A stretch of DNA of 64,000 nt, taken from the NCBI RefSeq assembly GCF_001584145.1, contig NZ_CP013232.1:1612001-1676000 (forward strand). The letters run 5' to 3'. Below the pieces are notes generated by a model. It did no database searches, was not told the origin of the DNA, and saw only the letters and a program-made list of their open reading frames with translations. Position 1 is the first letter of the stretch, and every line of letters begins with the position of its first letter. Made by a program: the position numbers and the translations under genes. This document shows positions 9,387 to 18,161 of the stretch, one piece after another. The stretch is from Collimonas fungivorans (lineage in GTDB: Bacteria > Pseudomonadota > Gammaproteobacteria > Burkholderiales > Burkholderiaceae_D).

Positions 9387-10778
9387 TTAGACAATCCCCG
9401 TCAGGTAGTAAGCCGCAATCACCACAAACACAGCCGCCGTCTTGATCATCGTCACCACAAAAATATCCTTGTAAGACTGCCGGTGCGAAAGCCCGGTCAC
9501 GGCCAGCAAGGTAATCACCGCACCGTTATGCGGCAGCGTATCCATGCCGCCGCTGGCCATGGCCGCAACCCGGTGCAGCACTTCCATCGGGATGCCGGCA
9601 GCCTGCGCGTTTTCAATGAAAGTGTGCGACATCGCCGCCAGGGCGATGCTCAGGCCGCCGGAAGCGGAGCCGGTGACGCCGGCCAGCGTGGTGACTGTCA
9701 CCGCTTCGTTGACCAGCGGATTCGGAATGCTCTTGAGGGCGTCGGCGATGACCAGGAAACCCGGCAGGCCGGCAATGACGGCGCCGAAGCCATATTCGGA
9801 AGCGGTGTTCATCGACGCCAGCAAGGCGCCGCCGACGGCCGCTTTACTGCCTTCGGCGAATTTTTCCTTGACGGCGCTGAAGGCAAACAGCAGCACCGAA
9901 CAGATCCCGACCAGCAGCGCCGCTTCGACCGCCCAGATCGCTACCACGCCGGAGACCTGGGTAGTAATCGGTTTGCTTGAACCGGCCAGCGTCATTTCAT
10001 GGCTAGTCCCGTAAAGCATGGGAATCCATGCCGTGAACAGCTTGTTCATCACCCCCACCAGCACCAGTGGCAGCAGGGCGACCAGCGGATGCGCCAGCTT
10101 GCCGTCGGCCACGGGTTCCGGCTCGTTCAGCAAGTTGCTGCCGTAGCCTTCGCCGCTGGCAGCCGCGCGGCGGCGGCACCAGTCCAGGTAGAGCAGGCCG
10201 GTGACCAGGATGAATACGGTGCCGATTACGCCCAGCCAGGGCGCGGCCCAGGTAGTGGTATTGAAAAAGGTGGTGGGGATGATGTTCTGGATCTGCGGCG
10301 TGCCTGGCAGCGAATCCATGGTGAAGGTGAACGCGCCCAGCGCAATCGTGCCGGGGATCAGGCGTTTCGGGATGCCGCCCTGGCGGAACATTTCGGCGGC
10401 AAACGGATAGACCGCGAACACCACCACAAACAGCGAGACGCCGCCATAGGTCAGCAAGCCGCATACCAGGACAATGGAAAGCATGGCGCGCTGTCGTCCG
10501 ACCACATTGATGACGCTCGACACGATGGATTTGGAAAATCCCGAGAGTTCGATCACCTTGCCGAATACCGCGCCCAGCAGGAAAACGGGAAAGTAGAGCT
10601 TGACGAAACCGACCATCTTTTCCATGAACACGCTGGTGAACATGGGAGCGACCAGGCTGGGGTCGGTGAGCAGCACGGCGCCGAGCGCGGCGACCGGGGC
10701 AAACAGGATAACGCTGTAGCCGCGGTAGGCGACAAACATCAGGAACAGCAAAGCCAGAATAACTACGATGAAACTCAT
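9387..10778 (-). CDS. GntP-family permease (gluconate/hydroxy-acid:H+ symporter type)
   Basis: Inner-membrane carrier of 463 residues with about 12 hydrophobic segments. It starts MSFIVVILALLFLMFVAYRG and carries features seen in the GntP family: repeated Gly-rich motifs such as GLLTYGGVSLFVVVFAVYPF, a mid-protein MDSLPGTPQIQN segment, and MASGGMDTLPHNGAVITLL near the C-terminus. Family members take up gluconate, hydroxybutyrate or related organic acids. The substrate here is not defined by the sequence, and no catabolic enzyme gene is adjacent on the same strand. ORF length is normal (440-470). Confidence 0.85.
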   Translation of the reverse strand: MSFIVVILALLFLMFVAYRGYSVILFAPVAALGAVLLTDPSLVAPMFTSVFMEKMVGFVKLYFPVFLLGAVFGKVIELSGFSKSIVSSVINVVGRQRAMLSIVLVCGLLTYGGVSLFVVVFAVYPFAAEMFRQGGIPKRLIPGTIALGAFTFTMDSLPGTPQIQNIIPTTFFNTTTWAAPWLGVIGTVFILVTGLLYLDWCRRRAAASGEGYGSNLLNEPEPVADGKLAHPLVALLPLVLVGVMNKLFTAWIPMLYGTSHEMTLAGSSKPITTQVSGVVAIWAVEAALLVGICSVLLFAFSAVKEKFAEGSKAAVGGALLASMNTASEYGFGAVIAGLPGFLVIADALKSIPNPLVNEAVTVTTLAGVTGSASGGLSIALAAMSHTFIENAQAAGIPMEVLHRVAAMASGGMDTLPHNGAVITLLAVTGLSHRQSYKDIFVVTMIKTAAVFVVIAAYYLTGIV

Positions 10779-10950
10779 CCTTTATCTCCTACGGATCAGG
10801 GTTGCTCTAGCGGATTCGATCGGGCCTGCGGGAAATGGCCGTCGAATGTTGCGATTATTTTAACGTGGCTCGCGGGGGAGGCAAAGATGAGAGAGAGGCG
10901 GAATGCAGCTTGAGTTCCGTCGCCGGCCGCAGGAAACGCGCCCTGAATGC

Positions 10951-10980
10951 AAAAAGACATGCATGAAGCATGTCTTTTTT
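10951..10980. terminator. Bidirectional rho-independent terminator
   Basis: AAAAAGACATGC, loop ATGAA, GCATGTCTTTTTT: a 12-bp perfect stem with T-runs on both strands. It lies 20 bases after the stop of the minus-strand glycine-zipper lipoprotein gene and terminates that operon. Confidence 0.9.
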
Positions 10981-11000
10981 GTGGCTGCGATCAAAGGCGA

Positions 11001-11564
11001 TCAGTAGGGAACGTAGTCTGGCGGCGGACCGTAATTACCCCGTTGCGGCGGGTAGTAGTCAGGCGGCGCCGAGTACTGCGGAGCCGGAGCATATTGCTGG
11101 CGACGGCTGTTTGCGTAGCCGCCGGAGACCGGAACCTGGTTACCCTTGGCATACATGCATTGGGTATAGACATTGTTGTACTCGCGCTGCATGCCGTAGC
11201 TGCTGCGCGCCGCCGAGTCGCCGGCAACCGAGCTACCTGCCAGCAGGCCGACGCCGCCGCCGATTGCCGCACCGGCGCCGGCACGGCCGGTTGCCGCGCC
11301 GATCAGGGCGCCAGCCGCTGCGCCGATGACGGTGCCGGCTGCCGCTGTTCCTACCGCATTGTCAGCTGCGGCTTGCGGCGCATACGGGCCTATTCTTTCC
11401 TGGGCAGCACGCTGGCATACTGCCTCATCGTTGCGGAATTGCTCGTAGCTTTTACCTGAACCAGGCAACGCCATCACATTCGGACCCGACGGCGCGGTAA
11501 CGCAGCCGGTCAGGAGGACGGCCAGCGAGGCCGCGATTATCTTGGTAGTTCCACTTATCATCAC
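11001..11564 (-). CDS. Glycine-zipper outer-membrane lipoprotein (hypothetical)
   Basis: Predicted lipoprotein of 187 residues. The N-terminal signal ends in the lipobox LTGC (Cys about residue 21). The middle (about 70-112) is a glycine zipper rich in Gly/Ala at every third or fourth position (GTVIGAAAGALIGAATGR). The C-terminal third is Pro/Tyr/Gln-rich and disordered (APAPQYSAPPDYYPPQRG). Two further Cys residues (VCQRAA and QCMYAK) could form a disulfide. Proteins of this type sit in the outer membrane, and their function is unknown. The gene follows the small YxPPP-repeat protein by 8 bases in one operon that ends at the hairpin at 10951-10980. Confidence 0.75.
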   Translation of the reverse strand: MMISGTTKIIAASLAVLLTGCVTAPSGPNVMALPGSGKSYEQFRNDEAVCQRAAQERIGPYAPQAAADNAVGTAAAGTVIGAAAGALIGAATGRAGAGAAIGGGVGLLAGSSVAGDSAARSSYGMQREYNNVYTQCMYAKGNQVPVSGGYANSRRQQYAPAPQYSAPPDYYPPQRGNYGPPPDYVPY

Positions 11565-11572
11565 ACACCGCC

Positions 11573-11917
11573 TTATCTAGGTTGAGCTTGGTCCGGCATT
11601 ACCTTCATCCAGCCTTTCGGGCAGCGAGGAATCTGGGGATAATAGCCAGCCGGACTAGGGCAGTAATATGCATAGTTCGGGGCTTTTTCTATATAAGTCT
11701 GCGGTTCCGGTTCAACGTAGACCGGCGGCGGGGCGTAATACACCGGCGGCGGCGCGTAGTATACCGGCGGCGGGCCCCAATACAGCGGTCCGCCTATGGT
11801 TACACCGATGCGTGGGCCGTAGAAGCCGCCATGTCCGTAATAACCATAGGCAAAACTGGCCGAACTGGTAACCATCAGGCCCGCAGCTGCAAGTACCAAT
11901 AGAGCAATTTTTTTCAT
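11573..11917 (-). CDS. Small secreted Tyr/Pro-repeat protein (hypothetical)
   Basis: Unknown protein of 114 residues with signal peptide MKKIALLVLAAAGLMVTSSASFA. The mature part starts with a Tyr/Gly-rich segment (YGYYGHGGFYGPR), continues with tandem APPPVYY units (three copies) and ends with a short domain containing two Cys (YYCPSPAGYYPQIPRC) and PKGWMKVMP. This architecture is common among small proteobacterial envelope proteins with no known role. The ATG at 11917 is preferred over a GTG four codons upstream because it begins the signal peptide and GGGAA precedes it. It is the first gene of a two-gene operon with the glycine-zipper lipoprotein. Confidence 0.7.
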   Translation of the reverse strand: MKKIALLVLAAAGLMVTSSASFAYGYYGHGGFYGPRIGVTIGGPLYWGPPPVYYAPPPVYYAPPPVYVEPEPQTYIEKAPNYAYYCPSPAGYYPQIPRCPKGWMKVMPDQAQPR

Positions 11918-12146
11918 GATATTTCCCACGCATTTATCAGTGATTTAATAGTAATCCCGGACCGTCAAAAGTAGCAAAAGGAGTTACTTCTGGTTGCAAA
12001 TGTTGGCGTCAAGACCAACCATTTTAACTCTTTGATACAAAGCGATTGCTGCGGGGCAGCCAATGAAGGGAATTGTTGCAGGACAGCAGGATTTTTTACT
12101 TGCCGTCGCGTGGCAGACCGCAAGGCTGGCGGCTCGCAGACTATTC

Positions 12147-12152
12147 TATAAT
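12147..12152 (+). promoter_or_regulatory. Candidate -10 element upstream of the CoA-transferase gene
   Basis: A consensus TATAAT lies 47 bases before the ATG at 12200. No convincing -35 sequence is seen at the right distance, so this is weak. The rest of the 11918-12199 divergent gap shows no other clear signal. Confidence 0.35.
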
Positions 12153-12199
12153 CTGCCGATCCGCAGCATGAACAGATGACAGAAAACAGGTGAAAAGAA

Positions 12200-13423
12200 A
12201 TGCAGCAGCCAGGCGCAGAGCAGCAATCCTCCCTCCAGGGCGTCAAGGTGATCGAACTCGGCACCTTGATCGCCGGCCCGTATGCCGCCAGCCTGCTGGG
12301 GCAGTTTGGCGCCGAGGTGATCAAGATCGAAGCGCCGGGAGATGGCGACCCGCTGCGCAAATGGCGCAAGCTGCACAACGGCACTTCGCTGTGGTGGTAT
12401 TCGCAGAGCCGCAACAAGAAATCGGTGACGCTGAACCTGAAATCGGAACAGGGCCAGCAGATTGTGCGCGACCTGGTCAAGGATGCCGATATCGTGATCG
12501 AGAATTTCCGCCCCGGCACGCTGGAAGGCTGGGGCCTGGGCTGGGAGGATCTGTCGAAGATCAATCCGAAACTGATCATGGTCCGCGTGTCGGGATATGG
12601 CCAGGACGGCCCTTACCATGCGCGTCCGGGTTTTGCGGCGATTGCCGAGTCGATGGGCGGTTTGCGCAACCTGGCCGGTTATCCGGACCGGCCGCCGGTG
12701 CGGGTCGGCGTCAGCATCGGCGACACGCTGGCGTCGCTGTATGGCGTGATCGGCGCGCTGCTGGCTATGCACCATCTGAAAGCAAACAACGGCACAGGGC
12801 AGTTCATCGACATCGCCTTGTATGAAGCAGTGTTCGGCGTGATGGAAAGCCTGATCCCGGAATACGCCGAGTTCGGATTCGTGCGCGAGCGCACCGGCGC
12901 CAGTTTTCCCGGCATTTCGCCATCCAGCACTTATCCCTGCCTGAGCGATGCCCGCGGCGAACACTATGTGATCATCGCCGGCAACGGCGACAGCATCTTC
13001 AAGCGCCTGATGCACGCCATCGGCCGCAGCGACTTGGCGCAGGATCCGCGCCTGGCGCGCAACGACGGCCGGGCGCAGCACAACGACATGCTCGACGCCG
13101 CCATCACGGAATGGACTTCGCAACATGATCTGGAACATGTACTGCAGGTGCTGGAACAGGCCGAAGTCCCGAGCAGCAAGGTGTATACCGCCGCCGATAT
13201 CCACCAGGATCCGCATTTCCGCGCGCGCGACATGATCCAGCAGCATGTGCTGCCGGACGGCCAGCCGATAGACTTGCCGGGCATCGTGCCTAAACTGTCG
13301 GCGACGCCGGGCCAGACCAACTGGGTGGGACCGGAGCTGGGGCAGCATACGGCGGAGGTGCTGGCCGCCATTGGCAAAAGCGCGGAGCAGATCGCAGAGC
13401 TGAGGCAACTGGGCGTAATCTGA
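12200..13423 (+). CDS. CaiB/BaiF family CoA-transferase
   Basis: Class III CoA-transferase of 407 residues (usual about 390-430). It transfers CoA between carboxylic acids through an aspartyl-CoA thioester. The N-terminal part has VIELGTLIAGPYAASLLGQFGAEVIKIE, the family's opening signature given here only in part (GPYAASLLGQFGAEVIKIE), then the nucleotide-fold segment RNKKSVTLNLKSEQG. The conserved catalytic-type Asp is in GVSIGDTLASLYG near residue 174. The donor and acceptor acids are not defined. The gene may be co-transcribed with the lactonase-like gene 110 bases downstream. It differs clearly from the racemase-type paralogue at 24966: this one lacks the AGHD motif. Confidence 0.88.
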   Translation: MQQPGAEQQSSLQGVKVIELGTLIAGPYAASLLGQFGAEVIKIEAPGDGDPLRKWRKLHNGTSLWWYSQSRNKKSVTLNLKSEQGQQIVRDLVKDADIVIENFRPGTLEGWGLGWEDLSKINPKLIMVRVSGYGQDGPYHARPGFAAIAESMGGLRNLAGYPDRPPVRVGVSIGDTLASLYGVIGALLAMHHLKANNGTGQFIDIALYEAVFGVMESLIPEYAEFGFVRERTGASFPGISPSSTYPCLSDARGEHYVIIAGNGDSIFKRLMHAIGRSDLAQDPRLARNDGRAQHNDMLDAAITEWTSQHDLEHVLQVLEQAEVPSSKVYTAADIHQDPHFRARDMIQQHVLPDGQPIDLPGIVPKLSATPGQTNWVGPELGQHTAEVLAAIGKSAEQIAELRQLGVI

Positions 13424-13469
13424 GCGGGTAATTTTCGGTTGCCCGGCGAAAATTGCACATGATAGTATT

Positions 13470-13486
13470 GGTCCATCCAATGGACC
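13470..13486. promoter_or_regulatory. Candidate operator, perfect inverted repeat
   Basis: GGTCCAT-CCA-ATGGACC is a perfect 7-bp dyad, 47 bases upstream of the amidohydrolase ATG. The TTGGTCC half-site resembles operators of FCD-type GntR regulators. No such regulator is encoded in the window, so the binding protein is unknown. Confidence 0.45.
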
Positions 13487-13533
13487 TTTCGTCGCAACTG
13501 CCGTGCCAAAGATACTGATCCGAGACCAACAAT

Positions 13534-14391
13534 ATGCCTGACGATATGCCTGATACAGCGCCGGCCCCCATGCGCATCGACGCCCACCAGCATTTCTGGC
13601 TGCTGGCGAACCGGACCGGACAATGGCCGCCGTCGGAACTGGCGGCAATCCATCGCGACTTCCTGCCGGACCAGCTGGAACCTTTGCTGCAGCAGCACGG
13701 CATCAGCGGCAGCGTACTGGTGCAATCCTTGCCCAGCATGAGCGATACCTTGTTCATGCTGGGGCTGGCTGAGCGCAGCGCATTTATCCGGGCAGTGGTC
13801 GGCTGGGCCGATCTGAAGGCGGCCAACGCCGAACAGCAAATACAGCTGCTGGCCAGCCATCCGAAGATGCGCGGCCTGCGGCCCATGCTGCAGGGGCTGG
13901 CCGACGACTGGATCTGCGATCCGCTGCTGGCGCCGGCAATCGACGCCATGCAGCGCCACCGGCTGAGCCTGGACGCGCTGGTGGTGCCGCGCCAGCTGCC
14001 GTCTCTACTGGAGTTCGCCGAGCGCTATCCGGATCTGCCTATCGTCATCGACCACGCGGCCAAACCGCTGATCGCCAGCACCGCAATGGAACCCTGGCGG
14101 GCATCGATGAGCCGCCTGGCGACGCTGCCACAGGTGTATTGCAAGTTGTCGGGGCTGGTGACCGAAGCGGCGGCCGGCTGGCAGGTAGCACAGCTGCAGC
14201 CATATGCATCTCACGTGCTGGATGTATTCGGCGCCGAACGGGTGATCTGGGGCAGCGACTGGCCGGTAGTCAACCTGGCGGCGGATTATGGGCGCTGGCT
14301 GGCGGCTACCGATGATTTGCTGGCGGGTCTTGATGTCTCCCAGCGGCAGCAGGTCATGGGCCTGAATGCGCAGCGCTTCTACCGTCTATAG
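13534..14391 (+). CDS. Amidohydrolase-2 family protein, lactonase-like (COG3618 type)
   Basis: Metal-dependent TIM-barrel hydrolase of 285 residues. The N-terminal motif DAHQHFW (residues about 16-22) supplies the first metal or active-site histidines. VIDHAAKP in the middle and VIWGSDWPV near residue 245 supply the later His and Asp. These are the marks of the L-fuconolactonase/2-pyrone-4,6-dicarboxylate lactonase group. It probably opens a lactone ring of a sugar acid or aromatic breakdown product; the exact substrate is not known. The start ATG has a second in-frame ATG five codons on (MPDDMPD), so the first few residues are uncertain. It follows the CoA-transferase in the same direction. 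Confidence 0.82.
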   Translation: MPDDMPDTAPAPMRIDAHQHFWLLANRTGQWPPSELAAIHRDFLPDQLEPLLQQHGISGSVLVQSLPSMSDTLFMLGLAERSAFIRAVVGWADLKAANAEQQIQLLASHPKMRGLRPMLQGLADDWICDPLLAPAIDAMQRHRLSLDALVVPRQLPSLLEFAERYPDLPIVIDHAAKPLIASTAMEPWRASMSRLATLPQVYCKLSGLVTEAAAGWQVAQLQPYASHVLDVFGAERVIWGSDWPVVNLAADYGRWLAATDDLLAGLDVSQRQQVMGLNAQRFYRL

Positions 14392-14402
14392 CGCGACCGC
14401 GC

Positions 14403-15230
14403 TTACCGCAAGAACACTTTGTTCATGATCTGCGTGACCGGGTAGACCACCATCGACTGCACCGCGGGCGGCAGGTCCAGCGGCCGCATGATCATCTTGA
14501 TCGTCATGTCGGGCGACAGGTGGCTGCGGATGGTGGTGTTCATCTTGCTGTGGATCTGCTGCAGCATGGCCTGGTCGTCGGCATGCTGCGGCGCCCTGGT
14601 GCCGAGCACGTGGCGCAGGGCGCAGGCGGCGTCTTCGTTTTTCATTTCCAGGGTACGGCGGCGCAGGGCACCGAAGATGCGGTGGCGGCGCAGTCCCTCG
14701 TGCTGCCGGAAGCGGCGGAAATAACGGAAGAAATGCTTGTAATGGTTCACCTCGTCCCTGGCGATGCGCGAGGCCAGGTCCTTCAGCACCGGCTCATCGG
14801 TGCTGCGCGACAATGCGCTGTAGAAGGTGGCGGTGCCGGCTTCCACCACGCAGCGCGCCACCATTTCCAGGCCTTTGCTGGGTTCCAGCAGTTCAACCTT
14901 GCAATAAGTTGAATATTCGTCGAGGAAGTTGCGATAAGCGGCAGGCCAGTCGAATTCCGGCCATATGTGTTCGACATAAGCGCGCAGCGCCTGGCCATGC
15001 TGCAGTTCCTCGACTTCCCACTGCTCGCGCAGCCAGGTGGAGATTTCCGGCTCGTCGCCGTAGTAGTCCACCAGGTTCTGTGTATACAGGTCGGAGCCGC
15101 TTTCGACAAACGAGGCGCAGGTGACCAGGTAAAAAAGATTCTCGTCGGGCCGGACTTTAGGGATGTTGATTTTTGAAAAATCCAGGTCGGCGATTTTCCA
15201 GTGCGTGTTCTGTTCGCTACCTTTGTGCAT
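14403..15230 (-). CDS. Ferritin-like di-iron protein (hypothetical)
   Basis: Unknown protein of 275 residues with a four-helix ferritin-like core. Two ExxH motifs are present, EELQHG near residue 98 and DEVNHYKH near 165, with an intervening helix carrying VVEAGTATFYSAL. Together they supply the Glu/His ligands of a carboxylate-bridged di-iron site. The C-terminal region is hydrophobic (PPAVQSMVVYPVTQIM) and may associate with membranes. The ATG at 15230 is chosen because GGAGAG precedes it at a spacing of 8; an upstream extension in the same frame has no ribosome site. Relatives are annotated only as ferritin-like. An oxidase, desaturase or hydroxylase role is possible. Confidence 0.72.
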   Translation of the reverse strand: MHKGSEQNTHWKIADLDFSKINIPKVRPDENLFYLVTCASFVESGSDLYTQNLVDYYGDEPEISTWLREQWEVEELQHGQALRAYVEHIWPEFDWPAAYRNFLDEYSTYCKVELLEPSKGLEMVARCVVEAGTATFYSALSRSTDEPVLKDLASRIARDEVNHYKHFFRYFRRFRQHEGLRRHRIFGALRRRTLEMKNEDAACALRHVLGTRAPQHADDQAMLQQIHSKMNTTIRSHLSPDMTIKMIMRPLDLPPAVQSMVVYPVTQIMNKVFLR

Positions 15231-15381
15231 AATCAATCTCTCCATGTGGTTGTGACTGATATAGAACGTACCTGCAGGTATGACGCATGCTTCAGCAATA
15301 GGTTCAAGGTACACGATTTTGCTGGAATGTGTGCATTCCACACTCATGCTAGGATTAAGTCTTATTTGCAGCGAGGTAAAC

Positions 15382-15612
15382 ATGGACAATCAAACCGGTG
15401 AAAACGTCGAATATCGCGGTTATGTCATTGTGTCGAAACCGGCGCGGAACCCGCGTGATGATCTGTGGCATGACGGTTACCAGATATCAAAATCAGGGAT
15501 CAGCGTTGCCAATTTCACCAACACGGAAGTTGTGCATAACAACTGGAAAGCCGCTTATGACAGCAGCATCTTGCTTGCCAAAAATGAGGTGGATAATCTC
15601 ATCGCCATCTGA
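15382..15612 (+). CDS. Small hypothetical protein
   Basis: Not recognised. It is a 76-residue, soluble, mildly acidic protein starting MDNQTGENVEYRGYVIVSKP, with no signal peptide or membrane segment. The ATG at 15382 has GAGG six bases before it. The frame stays open upstream, but without a ribosome site. It is divergent from the ferritin-like gene, with about 150 bases between them, and 89 bases before the acylase gene. The YRGYVI start and the alternating hydrophobic pattern suggest a small alpha/beta fold. Confidence 0.65.
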   Translation: MDNQTGENVEYRGYVIVSKPARNPRDDLWHDGYQISKSGISVANFTNTEVVHNNWKAAYDSSILLAKNEVDNLIAI

Positions 15613-15701
15613 GACACCATGATTTTTGCGGCACGGGGCCTTCCGGCGCGGGGCCTGGTAATAGCTGGTTTGTAAATAAAATACAAAAGAGATAAACGCT
15701 T

Positions 15702-18116
15702 ATGCAACGACCTATCTGGGCTCCGTCTGCGGCGGCGCTGCTGGTGTTATTGGCAGCAGCCTCAAGCCAGGCCAGGGATGTTTTGCCGGCGCCGGCAGCT
15801 ACCTACAAGATTGCGGGCTTGAAAAAGCCGGCAGAAATTTTAGTAGACCAATGGGGTGTACCGCACATATACGCGGCGAACCAGGATGACGCTTTTTTTG
15901 TCCAGGGCTTCAATGCGGCGCGCGACCGTCTGTTCCAGATCGATTTGTGGCGCCGCCGCGGCCTCGGGCTGCTGGCCCAGGTATTCGGCCCGGCCTACGT
16001 GCAGCAAGACCGCGCGGCCCGGCTGTTCCTGTACCGCGGCGACATGCAGCGCGAGTGGCAGTCCTACGGTCCGCACGCGCAGCAGGTGGCGAACACCTTC
16101 GTGGCTGGCATCAATGCCTATGTCGACTACGTCAATACCCATCCGGAAAAATTGCCGTTTGAATTCAGGCAGCTGGGTTATGCGCCGGCCAGGTGGCAGG
16201 CGGAGGATGTGGTGCGCATCCGTAGCCACGGCCTTACCCGCAACCTGGACAGCGAAGTGGCGCGGGCCAACGTCGCCTGCAAGGCCGACCTGAAATCGGA
16301 CGAAATCCGTTTCGGCCTGACGCCGAAATGGGAGACGACCATGCCGGAAGGACTGGATCCCTGCCTGCCGAAGGATTTGCTGAAAGTGTTCCAGCTTGCT
16401 ACCCAGGGCGTGAAGATCAGCAAAGACAGCTTGCAGAAAGGGCAGAGCGATGCCGTCGTGATCGCCGCCGCCGAGAATCCTGAAGAAATCGCCGAAGGTA
16501 GCAACAACTGGGTAGTTGCACCGGCAAAATCGGCGACCGGCCGCGCCATCATGGCGAACGATCCGCATCGCGCGTATTCGGCGCCGTCGCTGCGCTACAT
16601 CGCCCATATCAATGCGCCGGGCCTGAATGTGATTGGCGCCGGCGAACCGGCGTTGCCGGGCATTTCGATCGGACATAACGGCAGCGTCGCCTTCGGCCTG
16701 ACGATTTTCAATATCGACCAGGAAGATTTGTACGTCTACCAGCTTAACCCCGAGCATTCCGACCAGTATCAATACCAGGGCAAGTGGGAGCCGTTCAATA
16801 TCATCACGGAACAGATTCCGGTCAAGGGCGGGAAACCTGTTGCTGCCGAACTGGTGTTCAGCCGCCACGGTCCTGTGATTTTTTCCGAGCCAGGGAAAAA
16901 CCGCGCTTTTGCCGTCCGTTCCGGCTGGCTGGAACCCGGCATGTCGCCGTATTTCGGCAGCATCGACTATATGCGCGCCAGGAATTTTGCCGAGTTCAAG
17001 CATTCCCTGCTGCACTGGGGCGCGCCGACCGAGAACCAGGTATATGCCGACACCAAGGGCAATATCGGCTGGATGCCGGGCGGGTTGGCGCCGATCCGCC
17101 CCAACTGGGACGGTTTGCTGCCGGTGCCTGGCGACGGCCGCTACGAATGGGCCGGATTTTGGTCAGGCGACCGGCTGCCCTCCAGCTACAATCCGAAACA
17201 GGGCTGGTTCGCCTCCGCCAACCAGATGAACCTGCCGGACGGTTATCCGTATCGCGAACGCAAGCTCGGGTTTGAGTGGACCAATAATTCACGTTTCACG
17301 CGCATCAGCGAAGTACTGTCGTCGCTGAACAAGGTGTCGCTGGAAGATTCCATGCGCCTGCAGAACGATGACCTGTCGATCCCGGCACGGCGCCTGGCGG
17401 CGCTGCTGAAACCGCTGTCCGCCGGCGATGCGCAGACCCAGGCGGCGTTGAACCTGTTTGCCGGCTGGGATTTTGTCGAGCGCGCCGATTCGGCGCCAGC
17501 CGCCTTGTTTGAAGTCTGGCTCTCACGGCACCTGGGCAAGGCGTTCAAGGCTGCGGTGCTGAGCCCGGCTGCGGCGGAAGCGATGGGCGCGCCGGATACC
17601 GCAGTGCTGCTGGATACGCTGGAGCAGCCGCAGGCGCGTTTTGGCCCGGACGCTGTGCAAAAGCGCGACCAGTTGCTATTGAGCAGCTTGAGCGCAGCTT
17701 ATGCCGAACTGCAGAAGCTGCAGGGCAGCGACGCTAGCCAATGGCAATGGGGCAAGCTGCACCATAACCTTATGGAGCACCCGCTGGCCGCTGCGGTGGA
17801 TGAGGCTACCCGCGCAAAATTGAATGTCGGCCCCATGCCGACCCATGGCGGCGCCTATTCGCCCAACCAGTCGACTTATCGCAGCAGCGATTTCCTGCAA
17901 ACCAACGGGCCCTCGTTCCGAGTGGTGGTCGATGTCGGCAACTGGGATAATTCGCGCGCGGTCAATTCGCCGGGACAATCGGGAGACCCGGACAGTCCGC
18001 ATTACCGCGACCTGGCTGTCAAATGGCTCAAGGGCGAATATTTCCCGCTGCTGTATTCGCGGGCGGCGGTGGAGCAGGCCACGGTGCAACGGATTCGCCT
18101 GCAGCCGGCAAACTGA
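15702..18116 (+). CDS. Penicillin acylase family hydrolase (AHL-acylase-like), secreted
   Basis: N-terminal-nucleophile hydrolase of 804 residues that cleaves amide bonds. A signal peptide (about 1-24, ending SSQA) directs it to the periplasm. The precursor is expected to self-cleave between a short alpha chain, with VDQWGVPHIYA near residue 48, and the beta chain starting at S267 in EGSNNWVV. Further family motifs are GRAIMANDPH and, near residue 455, GNIGWMPGG. Relatives include AHL acylases (PvdQ/QuiP), cephalosporin acylases and bacterial penicillin amidases. Substrate choice cannot be read from sequence. A quorum-quenching role is possible but only inferred. Ends at a strong terminator. 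Confidence 0.9.
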   Translation: MQRPIWAPSAAALLVLLAAASSQARDVLPAPAATYKIAGLKKPAEILVDQWGVPHIYAANQDDAFFVQGFNAARDRLFQIDLWRRRGLGLLAQVFGPAYVQQDRAARLFLYRGDMQREWQSYGPHAQQVANTFVAGINAYVDYVNTHPEKLPFEFRQLGYAPARWQAEDVVRIRSHGLTRNLDSEVARANVACKADLKSDEIRFGLTPKWETTMPEGLDPCLPKDLLKVFQLATQGVKISKDSLQKGQSDAVVIAAAENPEEIAEGSNNWVVAPAKSATGRAIMANDPHRAYSAPSLRYIAHINAPGLNVIGAGEPALPGISIGHNGSVAFGLTIFNIDQEDLYVYQLNPEHSDQYQYQGKWEPFNIITEQIPVKGGKPVAAELVFSRHGPVIFSEPGKNRAFAVRSGWLEPGMSPYFGSIDYMRARNFAEFKHSLLHWGAPTENQVYADTKGNIGWMPGGLAPIRPNWDGLLPVPGDGRYEWAGFWSGDRLPSSYNPKQGWFASANQMNLPDGYPYRERKLGFEWTNNSRFTRISEVLSSLNKVSLEDSMRLQNDDLSIPARRLAALLKPLSAGDAQTQAALNLFAGWDFVERADSAPAALFEVWLSRHLGKAFKAAVLSPAAAEAMGAPDTAVLLDTLEQPQARFGPDAVQKRDQLLLSSLSAAYAELQKLQGSDASQWQWGKLHHNLMEHPLAAAVDEATRAKLNVGPMPTHGGAYSPNQSTYRSSDFLQTNGPSFRVVVDVGNWDNSRAVNSPGQSGDPDSPHYRDLAVKWLKGEYFPLLYSRAAVEQATVQRIRLQPAN

Positions 18117-18132
18117 ACTGCGGGTGCAAAGT

Positions 18133-18161
18133 AAAAAGGGCGCAGATCAGCGCCCTTTTTT
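18133..18161. terminator. Bidirectional rho-independent terminator
   Basis: AAAAAGGGCGC, loop AGATCA, GCGCCCTTTTTT. The stem has A/T runs on both sides and serves the converging acylase and ugpC genes. Its last two bases overlap the ugpC stop codon on the minus strand. Confidence 0.92.
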
